From: Cladosporium sp. IMV 00045
Taxonomy: Eukaryota; Ascomycota; Dothideomycetes; Cladosporiales; Cladosporiaceae
Direction: 5' to 3'
Assembly: GCA_001931905.2 (NCBI GenBank)
Contig: MSJI02000891.1
Location: forward strand, 1 to 64,000
Length of the DNA stretch: 64,000 nt
Every line of letters begins with the position of its first letter. The first letter of the stretch is position 1. Below are positions 22,481-33,335 of this stretch, piece after piece. The translations under genes were made by a program, and so were the position numbers. A model generated the notes under the pieces. The model was not told the DNA's origin. It saw only the letters and a program-made list of their open reading frames with translations, and did not search any database.

Positions 22481-23228
22481 CTAGAACCCGCGCGGGATGC
22501 GCTGCTCATCGCCCGCACCGTAGGTCGCTGGCTGTCGGACGTCTGCGTGCATGGAGGACGCGATCACGGGTGCCGGCAGGCATGAGTTGGGCGCGCGAGG
22601 TGGTAGGTTGGTGATGTTGTTGATGTTGGTGAGAAGTGAAGCTTGCCAGGCTTGGCTGTTTGGCGGGTGGGAGCTGGCAGCGTAGACAGACCGCCTGTAC
22701 TCGACGTCGTCCCAATGACTGCCGAGGAAGACCGGCCGTGCCGTCGTCTACTGGATAGTGGCGGGTTGTAGGATTAAGATAATTGACGACAGCGCCCGTT
22801 ACCGTTGGCCTTACGAGTGTAATTGGAAACCTTAGCGCGTGGAGGGAGGGGTCAGTCCGTGCTTGCTTGCTTGCTTCGTCGCCGGCCTCAGGGCCTCAGA
22901 GCCACGCTTTGCTGTTGTCGATCTTGACCCTGGAGTACCACCAATATTGAAACCTTGATCTATGTAGTTCGTTATTGCCTATACTTGTATTCATATGGAT
23001 ACGTACTCCCAATCACCAGCACATGATCATGTAGAGCGAGTGATGTTCCATTTCAATGCTCGTGATCACTTCCCAACATTCCTGCTGATCACTCAATATA
23101 CTAGACAAACCGAAAAACGAACGCTCATTCAATGACTGTCGAACTACCGAAAGGAAAAAAGCAAAGTACGAAATGCTCTAACCCGCTGTCCCGCTTGACG
23201 AACGCATGGCTTAATGTAACAGAAGTGT
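22481..23228. other. Intergenic, promoter of Rictor gene
   Basis: 5' flank of the minus-strand Rictor gene and 3' flank of the WW gene. It has a small GCTT repeat (about 22861-22877). A 69-residue minus frame at 22506-22715 has no coding look. Confidence 0.5.
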
Positions 23229-24533
23229 CTAGTCGTCGTCCTCGCCACCGTAAACCTCCTCGTACTGCTCCTCGTACTCCTCCCTCGCTTCCTCGATATC
23301 AGACTTGTCGCCTTCCGCAAGAGCCTCCTCGTAGTCGGCACGGGCATCTTGGACATCCTCACGGTCGGAGCTGGAGACGCTGTTGCCGTCCGCATCCTCG
23401 GGGCCGAGAACGGGGGGTGGCATGGAGTCGTCTTGAGGCGGCTGGGCGTACGGGTCTTGTTGGGGCGGGTAGGCGTACGGATCGGCGGGAGGAGGTTGAG
23501 AGTAACCAGCGTATGGGTCCGCAGCGTACGGGTCTGCGACGGGAGCAGGAGCTGGGGCAGGAGCTGGGGCCGCTGCCGGGGCTGCAGCGGCGGCAGCCTT
23601 CTCATCATCAGAATCGTCGCCACCTGTTATCCCATGTCAGCTTCTTTTTAGTAGTACTAGAAACTCTCAAACAAACTCACCAAAGTGGTTCATGAGCATG
23701 GCGCCACCAAGAGCACCAGCCGCCGCACCACCTGCACCGTAGAGCCACTTGTTGCCGCCACCATCTTTCTTGCCGTCGGCTGCACGAGCAGCATCAGAGC
23801 CTGCCGGAGCGTCGCCATACTGGGGCGCACCACCAGCACCAGGAGCACCATAACCGCCAACGGCAGCCTCATTAGGTGCTTCCCAGGTAGTACGGCCGGT
23901 ATCGTGCTCTACATAGTACCAACGCTGGGAGCCCTGGTCATACTGGGCAGTCCAGCCAGGCGGGCAAGGAGGGGCACCCTGGGGTTGTCCGAATGGTGGG
24001 GGAGGCGGGGCCCTGCTGTAGTCGCCCTGAGGGGCGCCGTAGGGGGACTGCTGTCCAGGAGGCGGGCCATAGGGATGCTGGCCGGGAGGTGGAGCTCCGT
24101 AGGGGTTGTGCTGAGGGGCGCCGTAAGGCGATTGGCCGGGCGGGGCTCCGTATGGAGACTGTCCGGGAGGAGGACCATAAGGTGATTGCTGGCCCGGAGG
24201 AGCTCCGTACGGAGATTGTTGTCCAGGAGGAGCGCCGTAGGGAGACTGGGCAGGTGGCGGGCCACCGTAGGGCGATTGGCCGGGCGGCGGTGGGCCTCCG
24301 TAAGGAGATTGGGCTGGAGGAGGAGGACCGCCGTATGGCGATTGAGCGGGAGGAGGACCAGAGGGAGGCGGAGCGTCTCCTCCCTGAGGAGCACTGCTGT
24401 TACCGTAGTAAGAATCGGATTCACCTCTTGTACCGGTCTGATTGCTGTCCTGGGGCTTAGGCTTGTCGTCGTCGTCGGTGAATTTGGCCTTGAGGCCGTC
24501 GAACTCCTTGGTCAATTTGGAAAAGAAGGACAT
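23229..24533 (-). CDS. WW-domain protein with SPYGxPP repeats (Wwm1-like)
   Basis: Exons 24533-23681 and 23623-23229 join in frame (57 nt intron, GTGAGT..ACAG) to give 415 aa. It starts MSFFSKLTKEFDGLKAKF. Residues 60-180 are about a dozen imperfect repeats of SPYGAPPGQ type. A single WW domain follows at about 190-222 (PPGWTAQYDQGSQRWYYVEH, ending TTWEAP) with both signature Trp and the Pro. A Gly/Ala-rich hydrophobic stretch GAGGAAAGALGGAMLMNHF spans the splice site, and an acidic tail ends the protein. Yeast Wwm1, a metacaspase-interacting WW protein, has a related layout, but orthology is inferred. The start at 24533 is chosen over an upstream in-frame ATG because it opens the conserved-looking N-terminus. 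Confidence 0.8.
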
Positions 24534-25646
24534 GATCGATGCACTCCTGGCAGTACGATAGTATGAATAGAACGAGATCGAGAGAAGAGAAGAATTCTTG
24601 ACAAACACTCCTACCGTGACAGCTTTCTTTATATTCTCCTGGACCCTCCGTATGCCCCTCTAACGCGTTGACGACAGGGCAACGGCGGGGACTCTTGCGG
24701 GTCACACCGCAGGAGAGCAGGTGGGGATTTGTTTCCTTTCAGCTTGCACCGTCATGCCGGCCAAGCAAAGCGAGATGAGTCGAGCAACAGCACAGGCGAA
24801 TTGCAACAGGGAGCAAATTCCCGCATCGCGGTTAGATAGGTCTGGAGGGCAAATCGCTTAGGCACAGGCGCAGGACTGGCCTTGGCTTGTTTTATTCTCT
24901 CTTCTGCAAACGACGAAGTGCTTGCATTGCCGGCGACTGCGTGCTTGCTCGTATCAAGGACCAGTCGTGGGCTGCTTGACTTTTCTTAGCCCGAGTTTGC
25001 CAGAGTCTCCGGTCCATCTGCAGAGGTGAGGCTCTTTTCTCCTAGGGCTCAGCACGCTCTTCAGCCCCTGCACGCCTTGTAGCCTTGTAAGGCAAGGAGT
25101 CGAGCAAAACAAATGCGCGGCTATCCGGGGCGCAGCACGAGTAGTGTCTGCCAAGAATGCTAGCACAAATGCCTCGGGCGCCAGCGGTGGGTGCTCGCGT
25201 TATGCAAGCCATGATGCGCTGTCAATGTTGCTCATCACCAGAGCTTTCTGAGCGCTTCTAGCCTTGCGGGCGATGTGACAGGCCTCCGGAGAGATGTTGT
25301 AGCCTAAAGATGAAGTCGCAGTCAATGAAACACAGGCATGCAGCCGCTATAAGAGAGGCTTGCGGGAAGTCTAGGTTCGGCGGGGGCCGTGGTGTACCAA
25401 TCATTTGCTTCAGCGCCCCCAAGACGAGAAGCGCTATACACGTAGCGACGAAGGAACAACAACGACATCCTGGACAACACTTCACTTACCTATCTCTTGG
25501 CGTTATTGGGGTCAGGTAGGTACACTATGCACGCGGACCAGTTTGGGTGGGACATGAGAGCCCAGAGCGCTTGCTGGAAAAGTCTGAGCTGGCCATGTTC
25601 TATATCTGGATATACATCTAGCATGTCGATCTTGACAGGACAAGCA
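24534..25646. other. Intergenic; left end of duplicated block
   Basis: Promoter of the WW gene and 3' flank of the CoA-transferase gene. From 24738 rightward the sequence matches 40272 onward closely. No supported gene: a minus ORF at 25258-25485 loses its frame in the second copy. Confidence 0.5.
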
Positions 25647-27254
25647 CTACGCTACGACTCCCTCGGACTTCAAGCTTGCGATCTCTTCTCGGCTCATTCC
25701 CAGCACCTCAGCTAACAGTTCGTCGGTATGTTGGCCCAGCGTGGGAGGTGGTGATCGGATGCTCGGCTCCGAGAACGAGTATTTGACCGGCGGGCTGACC
25801 AGTTTCATCGGTCCACAATCGGGATGGTCAACCTCGGTGACCATGTTACGCGCTTGGACTATGCGCTTGTTAGCAGATTTCCTCCTTATATCGTCAAAGC
25901 GCTTACCATGCTCATGCTCCAGGGTCTGCTGGACATCGTTGATCCTCGCATAAGGCATGCCGCAACCCTCCAACACCTGCAGCCACTCATCTGTCGTCTT
26001 TGTAACAGTAATCGCTTCGATCATGTCTTCCAACTCATCGCGGTGTTTCACGCGATCCGCATTGGTGATATACTTCGGATCACTCGCCCACTCCGGCTTA
26101 CCCAGCTTATCGCAGAGAATTCCAAAGAGCCTGTCGTTGCCGCCGCCTAGCATCACGTTTCCATCCTTAGTGTTGAAACCTTTGTAGGGCACGATTGATG
26201 GGTGAGCTGTTCCCCAGCGACCAGAATCCGGCTTTCCTGAAATGAGAACAGACGAGGCCAGATTGGCGAGAGTGGCAACCTGACAGTCTGCAAGAGCAAC
26301 ATCGATGCGTTGACCCTTACCAGTCCGAGCACGAGTAAGAAGAGCAGCCATGATAGAGTTGCTGGTGTAAAGTCCGGTGGTAAGATCGGTGACCGCTACG
26401 CCAACTTTAGCAGGAGGACCATCTCGATGGCCGGTGATGTGCATGAGACCCATCTCACTTTGATTTGTTAGCATCCATTCCCGACCTCTCGCGTGGCACA
26501 ACCTACGCTTCGACCATCACATCATAGCCGGCCTTCTTTCTCAGCGGACCGGTCTGGCCGTACCCAGTGATACTCGCATAAATGAGGCCAGGGTTGATCT
26601 TCGAGAGAGTCTCGTAATCCATACCATACTTCTTGAGGGCATCTGGCAGGTAGTTCTCGACGAGGACATCGCATTCTTTTGCCAGCTTGTGTAAGATCTG
26701 CACGCCGGAATCGTGGGCAAACGAGAGACCCAATGACTTCTTGTTGCGGTTGACCTAGATTCATGTCAGAGTATGAATCTATCGGACGAGAAATGAGTAC
26801 CTACAGCAAGAAAGTATGCGCTCTCTCCCGGGCCCTGCTTTCCACTCTCTTCGTTGTAAGTAGCATAAGGAGGGCCCCAGGCTCGAGTATCGTCGCCTCT
26901 CGTTGGGTGCTCAATCTTGATGACTTCAGCACTGCGTATGGTTAGTAGATTCAACGACAGCTCAGTAATATTGAAGTTCATTGTACCCTAAGTCTCCAAG
27001 TATTTGCGTACAGTATGGCTGTGAAGTGTTAACCATGGTTCGGACGACCTATGCAGGACAGGCTTGGGATTTCATACGCCGGCTAGCACTCTGGTCATGT
27101 CCAACACCTTCATACCTGCCAATGGCAAAGTAGAAGTGTCTGCTGCTCCAGTTGCTGTGGCTAGACATCTTCGTTGTGGGAGAGGTCGACGGGCAAGTTG
27201 AAGGCCAGCTCTCTGACTTTGACTGGTCAGGCGAAAAGGGTGGCGTGAAAACAT
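25647..27254 (-). CDS. CoA-transferase family III (CaiB/BaiF), mitochondrial SUGCT-like, copy 1
   Basis: Six exons join in frame: 27254-27078, 27018-26987, 26931-26805, 26754-26507, 26457-25907 and 25858-25647 (448 aa). Introns end in CTAAC-type branch sites. The ATG at 27254 is used because upstream sequence is frame-shifted between the two copies. The first 35 residues are Arg-rich and end RRCLATA, a probable mitochondrial presequence. Family motifs are VLDMTRVLAGPYCTQILGDL, GAEVIKIEHPTRGDDTR, NRNKKSLGLSF, DVLVENYLPDALKKYG and GLMHITGHRDGPPAKVG. The family moves CoA between acyl groups; the closest resemblance is to succinyl-CoA:glutarate CoA-transferase, but the substrate is inferred. It is divergent from riboflavin synthase, 265 bp away. 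Confidence 0.9.
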
Positions 27255-27519
27255 TGTGAATATTCGACCAACGATGTTGAAACGAAAGAAGGTCGACAGT
27301 GTTTTTTCTATATCTCTTGCGTTCAATCAATACATCTTCCAAATGCGATGTCGCAACGAGTCGTGCCTCGGCACAGTGTTTCGGACAGCGGCACCTACAT
27401 CCGAAGATGGTGGCGCTTTGACTTCACCCCACTACGACTGATGAACTGCAGAGGACTTGACTCGACGATCATCCCACCAGACCACTCATCTTTCTACACA
27501 GATACAAATACCCGCCATC
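27255..27519. promoter_or_regulatory. Bidirectional promoter, CoA-transferase / riboflavin synthase
   Basis: 265 bp between two divergent start codons. The second copy (42802-43084) keeps the arrangement with small indels, including an insertion near 42921-42941. Specific factor sites were not assigned. Confidence 0.6.
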
Positions 27520-28285
27520 ATGTTCACTGGCATTGTAGAGACCATAGGCAGTACGTCTCGCTCCAGCACACACCTCCCACCATCGCTGCTGCGCTGACAC
27601 GCAGCCAGCCGTCTCGCGCCTCGTGCAGCATGACGAAACCTCCAGCGGTGGCAGCGGCACCAGCCTGACCATATCTGGATGCTCTGAGATCCTTGTCGAC
27701 GCGCACCTCGGCGACAGCATCAGCGTCAACGGCACCTGCCTCACGGTCACCGAGTTCAGCAAAGACGAATTCAAGGTCGGCGTTGCGCCGGAGACTTTGC
27801 GACGGACCAACCTGGGCAGTCTGAAAGAAGGCAGTGGCGTGAACCTCGAGCGAGCCGTCAGTGCGCACACACGGATGGGAGGTCATTTCGTGCAGGGACA
27901 TGTCGACACCATCGCGGAGATCGCAGAGACCAGGCAGGATGGCAATGCTATCACGTTCCGTCTGAAGCCTAGGGATAAGTCTGTTCTGCGGTACATTGTG
28001 GAGAAGGGTTTCGTGACGCTGGACGGTGCGTCGCTCACCATCACGGCTGTCGACGATGACGAAGGGTGGCTGGAGGTGATGCTCATTGCCTACACGCAAG
28101 AGAATGTCGTCATGGGTAAGAAGCGACAGGGAGAGGATGTGAACATCGAGGTCGACATGGTGGGCAAGTACGTGGAGAAGAGCGTTGCTGCGTACTTTGA
28201 AGGTAGCAGTGCTAGCGGAGGCGCAATGCTCGAGAAGATGGTGAGCAGGCTGGTAGTTGAGCGATTGAAGAGTGCCACGAAATAG
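27520..28285 (+). CDS. RIB5: Riboflavin synthase, copy 1
   Basis: Catalyses dismutation of two 6,7-dimethyl-8-ribityllumazine to riboflavin, the last step of vitamin B2 synthesis. Exons 27520-27550 and 27609-28285 give 235 aa. The first exon encodes MFTGIVETIG, the universal N-terminal signature. The two lumazine-binding barrels follow: SVNGTCLTV with VAPETLRRTNLG in the first, and HFVQGHVDT, EKGFVTLDGASLTI with IAYTQENVVMG in the second. The C-terminal helix is EKSVAAYFEG. Length and both repeats are normal. A long minus-strand frame (27524-28297) is its shadow. Confidence 0.96.
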
Positions 28286-28611
28286 AGTGGCGGGCAATCA
28301 AACGTCAAACATGCCAGGTATGTTGATGTTCTCAATCTACACGCGCATTCACAAGCTGTTCTGAGAAGGCACATGTTTAATTCCTAGCACTTGCATGTTT
28401 GCATTTGTTGTATCACATGTTTATTGTCTCTTGTTGGGTAAGCAACCACATGCCAGCGTTGGGGTACTTCTCGTGTGAATGCGATCATGTGCAATTCCCA
28501 AACGGCGCCAAATATCTTGCGACTATTAGCGACCTCATTCCACCTTCTCGCCCCTTCATCAACTTCTCCTCCTACCGGCAATACACTCCCTCATCATCCA
28601 TCACCGCAAAG
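28286..28611. other. Short intergenic, nothing seen
   Basis: 3' flank of riboflavin synthase and promoter of the BTB gene. No element recognised. Confidence 0.4.
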
Positions 28612-29960
28612 ATGGCGGACACCGACAACACATCCGCTAAGGGCACACCGGATCCGAACGACATCCCTTCTCTTGGGGACCTTTTCCAGCCGTCGACTGA
28701 GGTCTTCTGCGAGTTTGGCGATGTCTCACTGAACGTCGACGACGGATACCACCCCGCCACCAAAATCCGCGTCTCCTCCTGCATCCTCGCAACAGCAAGC
28801 CCAGTGTTCAAGGCACTCTTCAGCGCTAACTTCTCCGAGGGCAAAGCTCTGCGCAGCGATGCCGGAGGCAAACAACCCACCGAACTCACCATGAGTGACC
28901 GCCCGGCGGATATGCGCAAGCTCTGCAAGCTCCTGCACTTCCGTGACAGTCTTAAACCCATGTCTGCACGCGAGTTCTTCGGGCTCTCACTCATCATCGA
29001 CAAATACGATTGCGCTGCTGCCTTGTACCGCTTCACGCATGGCGTCTTCCTGGAGGTCAAGGATAGCTTGTGTTTAGATGTTAATACCATCATCTACTAC
29101 ATTGCCGCTGCCTACCTCCTTGACGACGCCTTGGGCTTCCAGAAGTTTACTAAGATGCTTGTTCTGCAGGCCCCGTCCATGTTCCTCTCCCTCGAAGACG
29201 AACGCACCGACGTGCTCCCCTCTACCATCCTGCGTAAGTGAAAACAACATTGCATCTATCAGCCTGAGTCTTGCTAACATTCACAGTGTCGATCCAAGCT
29301 CAGCGCGCGTGCGTGTTCCAAGATCTTGCCCGCCAGCTGTCAATCTTCCTCGAGCACTACACCAACGCTGCCTTCGCGCTGGATGCCCCCAACTACTCTC
29401 GCAAGCTGGCACACCGCATGGGCCTTCGCAAGCTCTTGCCCCTCGACTCTGCATCTGCGTCTCTGAACGACCGTCTCGAGAACATCGCCCTCATCTACGT
29501 GCCCGTCATGCTGTTGGACCCCTACCCCCGCAGCCAGGCCGATATGCTCCCAAGGGAGTATTGGGTCGACAAACTGAGGGCCGGATGGAAGGCTTTCGGT
29601 TGTAACATGCCCAATCATCCTGACGTCAATCATGAGGGAGAGGACGATTTGCCGCCCCGCCCAGCCTCTACTGTCTACACAGCACCATACGGTCGGATTG
29701 CACCACCCACCCAGCAGGACCTCCAGATCATCGTCAACACAACCCGCGACAAGTGCGCTGGCCTTTGCCTGGACTGCCTTCGCAAGGACCCTGGCTACTG
29801 TCGCGTCCCTCACGCTGCGCCGTGGTATGAGCGCGAGGTGCTCCCCGAAGACATGGGCTGGGCCTACAACTTGATTGCTGGCACGGACGACAACGACGAA
29901 TACGATGGCCAATATGATAGGGATTACGACGACTTTACACCATGGAACAATCTCGACTAA
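28612..29960 (+). CDS. BTB/POZ domain protein, copy 1
   Basis: Exons 28612-29233 and 29287-29960 give 431 aa. An N-terminal BTB-like fold covers about residues 28-140: EVFCEFGDVSLNV, then HPATKIRVSSCILATASPVF followed by KALFSANFSEG, and later MRKLCKLLHFRD and LSLIIDKYDC. These match the strand-helix order of BTB domains that fungi carry in large families, often as Cul3 adaptors or oligomerisation modules. The C-terminal half has a Cys-rich piece (KCAGLCLDCLRKDPGYCRV) and a very acidic end. No kelch or MATH repeats. The exact function is unknown. The copy at 44177-45513 differs most in the acidic tail. Confidence 0.85.
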
Positions 29961-30831
29961 GAACCGCCAAACAAGTGCGGTCACCTTCCTTGAAGTGGCC
30001 TCAAATCGTCCACGATCATTCTGTGTGCGTCTATGGACATTTCAGGCATATGCATGGCATGCCGGTGCAAATGTCCTGACCATACCTGATTGCCTTGGGG
30101 CTTCTTTTCAAGCCCAAGGGCATCACTTTTCTTTATCAAAATTGGAGTTCTTGTATACCTGGGGGTCATGATGGAGACCTTGCGTTCAAGGACTTGACAT
30201 GGGCCCAGGCACACTTCTTTTCCTTATCATCAAAAATTGGAGTTCTTGTATCACTGGGGGTTATGATGGAGACTTTGCGTTCAAGGACTTGACATGAACG
30301 GTGAAGGCTTGGAGGAATATCATGAAAATCATCAGTCGATCGGTTTGGGTCGCAGCCCAAAAATTACTTGTAACTCAGTGTCAGGTAACACAAAGTACTT
30401 GCAGCTTTCTTTCACACGTTATGTCTCCGTGACTTCTCACATCTTTTCAAGACACTGCTACGAAGTGAAGTCAGTAGTAGTAAACATGATGTGATACATG
30501 TCGTCGTGGATATGACACTTCCATTGAGCGCCGATGCAACAGCGCCTTTTAACAATAATTCTCATGGCGAATCCGCATTATGTCGGTTGGTGACCATGCA
30601 AAGTGAGGTTCTGGCTTGGATTCGAACGCGCGCAGTAAAGTCCAGCTTGACCTCGACGCGACTGCCAAGACTTCTCACGCCCGCTCCTTCCCACTGAACC
30701 ACACCAGCGCAGTGGACTGCCAGAGTCAGTGCAGAGCCTTCCTCGCACCACCCCAATCCATTTTGCTCGACTCGCACGCGCGATCTTTACACAGAGTGAG
30801 CGCGACCCATACACCCAGATACCTATCGACC
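29961..30831. other. Intergenic with a two-unit tandem repeat
   Basis: 3' flank of the BTB gene and BRF1 promoter. It contains two ~68 bp units listed separately. The frame upstream of BRF1 is open from 30616 in copy 1 only. Confidence 0.5.
30134..30296 (+). repeat. Imperfect tandem repeat (two ~68 bp units)
   Basis: Units of the type CAAAATTGGAGTTCTTGTAT...GCGTTCAAGGACTTGACATG occur at about 30134-30201 and 30229-30296. The same two-unit structure is at about 45686-45860 in copy 2, so it predates the split of the copies. Confidence 0.8.
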
Positions 30832-33216
30832 ATGCCGCCTCGCCGTATCGCTCCAGGCAGGAGGCCAGCCCTTCCCGGCGGCGGTCGCAAGAAACCGGTG
30901 GCCACGCAGGCGAAAGCGAAATGCTGTGACGAGCCCGACATTCAGGATCGCGACGGCGCCAAAATTTGCACAAACTGCTTCACGCAAATTTCCGAGTCGA
31001 ACATCGTCGCCGATGTCACTTTCGAGGAGAACGCCAACGGCGCCGCCACGGTGCAGGGTGGCTTTATTGGCGAAAACTCGCGCCATGCCAACACGATGAA
31101 CACCAACGCCTTCCGCCGCATGGGCGGTGGCGAACGCAACAATATCGAAGAGATCCGTCGTCGCGGCCAGCAGGAGCTGCAGAGCATTTACCCGCGAGTG
31201 CCGATCACCGATGTCTTGATCGTCAACCAGGCTCAAGCAATCTGGACTCTGGCTGCCAATAACAACTTCACTGCTGGACGTACCCTTTCCGAGGTCGTTG
31301 GTGCCTGCCTATATGCCTCATGTCGCAGGAGCGCGACCAACGCGGTCCTTTTGATTGACATTGCTGAAGTCATCAAGATCAATGTGTTCAGATTGGGTGA
31401 AGTTTACAAAACCATGTGCAAGGAGTTGTACATTGGCAAAGGCGACCTTCACTTCCAGCACATGATGGACATCGAAAACCTCATCCTCAAATACTGCCGC
31501 AGACTCGAGTTCGGCGACGCCACCAATCAAGTTGCCGAAGACGCCCTCAAGATCGTACGTCGGATGAAGCGCGACTGGATAGCAACTGGTCGCCACCCTT
31601 CTGGACTCTGTGGTGCATGCATTATTCTTGCCGCTCGCATGAACAACTTCAGACGGACTGTGCGCGAGGTCGTCTACGTCTCCAAAATCGCCGACATTAC
31701 TATTGCTAAGCGTATTGAAGAGTTCAGACGCACAAAGAGTGCTGCACTCACCGTCTCTCAATTCCGCAAGTATTCAGAGCGTTTGAAGCATCAGCATGAC
31801 CCTCCTGCGATTCACGACAGCGAGATGAAATTGAAGAAGCTCGAGGAAAAGAAGCGCAAACGCCAAGCTGCTGCGAACGAACGTCTTGGTTCACAGGGAC
31901 CGATCGTTGTGGACGATCAGATCGAATCTGGTTCCGAAGCTGGTACACCAGCTCCTCCGACGACTGACGAGTCGCAACCGCGTAAACGCCAACGTGTATC
32001 AGCGCCGTCTGCGAACCAAGAAGAGCCGCGCATCGACGCTGATGGCTTTGCTATACCTGCACGACCAGTCCCAATTGATCCAGCGCTTATCGAGGTTCAA
32101 GAAGAGGAGAACGGAGATAAGCCAGCTCCCAAAAAACGTGGACGTCCAAAAAAGACAGCACCAGCACCCGTACAGATTAGCGAAGAGGAGCTTTTGGTCG
32201 AGGATGAGCTCCAGCAGCAAATCGAAGAGGCGCTCGACGATGGTGAAATCAACGAGCAGCGTGATAAGCTACTCAAGGAGCACGAAGAGGAGCGGTCTAA
32301 AGCAAGTGCTGTCGCCCAGCGAGAAATCGACGCTCAAAACATTCAAGCCCGTCGTAACGTGAGCGGTATAACCTGGCACAACTCGACAGAACACAATCAG
32401 CTGGAATTGGTGACCGCAGAACAGCTTGAAGAAGAATTCAAGGACGATCCTGAAGTCGAGAACTGCGTGCTGTCTGGACAGGCCGCGATTGAGAAGGAGA
32501 AGATCTGGCTTTACCACAACGAAGATTGGCTACGCGAGCAATACGAAAAGGAGCTCCTGAAGAAGATCGCCGCCGCCAAAGGTGCCAACAAGCCAAAAGG
32601 TGGCAGGAAGAAGAAGAGCAAAATGGGCGACCCTCTCCTCACTGCCGCCGGCACTCCTGCAGAAACTCCCGCCGACGCCACTGCTGCAATGTTGGCCAAG
32701 CACGCGGGACCAGGCTTCTCCAAATTCGTCGACTATGAAGCCTTGGGTAAAGTGTACGGCAACGATTCGCGCGCCGGTTCTCAGGCGCCCAGTCAAGCTG
32801 GTAGTCCTTCGCGTGCTGGTACACCCTCAGCCGCATCTGGCATCTCACCGCCGCCTCAAGGCCTGCCATCGCCGGAGCAAAGCCAACAACAGACGGTCGC
32901 GGCTGTGGGCGAAAAGCCAGCGCCCGCTCCTGCCATGATCTCCCCGCCGCAGACTCAGCAACAGCCCGACGCCACCGCCGGCGCTCAGCAGGAGGATGAG
33001 ACGGTGCAAGATGACACGATGCAAGACGACGAGGACGAAGAGGAGCCCGAGGAAGAAGACGAGGAAGACTCCCGCCCGCGCTACCCGGGCGGCTACGACG
33101 ACGAAGATGACGACGATTACGGCGACCGCGACTACGGTGGAGACGACTATGGCGACGATGGATACGACGATGCCATTAACCCAATGGGTGGCGCAGCGCT
33201 CGGAGGAGCATGGTAA
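30832..33216 (+). CDS. BRF1: TFIIIB subunit BRF1, copy 1
   Basis: RNA polymerase III initiation factor of 794 aa, intronless. The N-terminal zinc-ribbon region is at about 27-55 (KCCDEPDIQDRDGAKICTNC), followed by FEENANGAATVQGGFIG, the B-reader/linker signature. Two cyclin folds cover about 90-300 (AQAIWTLAANNNFTAGRT, ACLYASCRR, then RRMKRDWIATGRHPSGLCGA and FRRTVREVVYVSKIADITI). The conserved C-terminal homology block that binds TBP and Bdp1 is visible as EKEKIWLYHNEDWLREQYEK, with the end motif GFSKFVDYEALGKVYG. An unusual Pro/Gln-rich then Asp/Glu-rich tail of about 160 residues follows. MPPRR at 30832 is the start, because the longer frame in this copy is not open in copy 2. Confidence 0.95.
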   Translation: MPPRRIAPGRRPALPGGGRKKPVATQAKAKCCDEPDIQDRDGAKICTNCFTQISESNIVADVTFEENANGAATVQGGFIGENSRHANTMNTNAFRRMGGGERNNIEEIRRRGQQELQSIYPRVPITDVLIVNQAQAIWTLAANNNFTAGRTLSEVVGACLYASCRRSATNAVLLIDIAEVIKINVFRLGEVYKTMCKELYIGKGDLHFQHMMDIENLILKYCRRLEFGDATNQVAEDALKIVRRMKRDWIATGRHPSGLCGACIILAARMNNFRRTVREVVYVSKIADITIAKRIEEFRRTKSAALTVSQFRKYSERLKHQHDPPAIHDSEMKLKKLEEKKRKRQAAANERLGSQGPIVVDDQIESGSEAGTPAPPTTDESQPRKRQRVSAPSANQEEPRIDADGFAIPARPVPIDPALIEVQEEENGDKPAPKKRGRPKKTAPAPVQISEEELLVEDELQQQIEEALDDGEINEQRDKLLKEHEEERSKASAVAQREIDAQNIQARRNVSGITWHNSTEHNQLELVTAEQLEEEFKDDPEVENCVLSGQAAIEKEKIWLYHNEDWLREQYEKELLKKIAAAKGANKPKGGRKKKSKMGDPLLTAAGTPAETPADATAAMLAKHAGPGFSKFVDYEALGKVYGNDSRAGSQAPSQAGSPSRAGTPSAASGISPPPQGLPSPEQSQQQTVAAVGEKPAPAPAMISPPQTQQQPDATAGAQQEDETVQDDTMQDDEDEEEPEEEDEEDSRPRYPGGYDDEDDDDYGDRDYGGDDYGDDGYDDAINPMGGAALGGAW

Positions 33217-33227
33217 GGTATGTTACT

Positions 33228-33245
33228 TTTTTTTTTTTTTTTTTT
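33228..33245 (+). repeat. Poly(T) tract 3' of BRF1
   Basis: A T run of about 18 nt directly after the stop region; copy 2 has only about 7 T at the same place. Confidence 0.8.
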
Positions 33246-33335
33246 GGGTTCGTTGTTCGTTTCTTATACCAGGGGATGGTTGGGAGGAGCGTGGTGGGGC
33301 AGATGCGTGTGTTATTGGTTCGTTATGCTTTGTTT

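Noticed and set aside
22506..22715. 69-aa frame upstream of the Rictor gene
   Set aside because: Low-complexity His/Gln/Arg-rich 5' flank without coding features.
25258..25485. Minus ORF beginning MKCCPG with a relative at 40842-41024
   Set aside because: The frame is lost midway in the second copy and no domain is present.
30600..30660. tRNA-like GATTCGAAC word upstream of BRF1 (also at 46187)
   Set aside because: No matching T-stem, D-arm or acceptor stem could be formed around it on either strand.
30616..30831. 72-codon N-terminal extension of BRF1 copy 1
   Set aside because: Not open in copy 2, and sequence there drifts like a 5' UTR.
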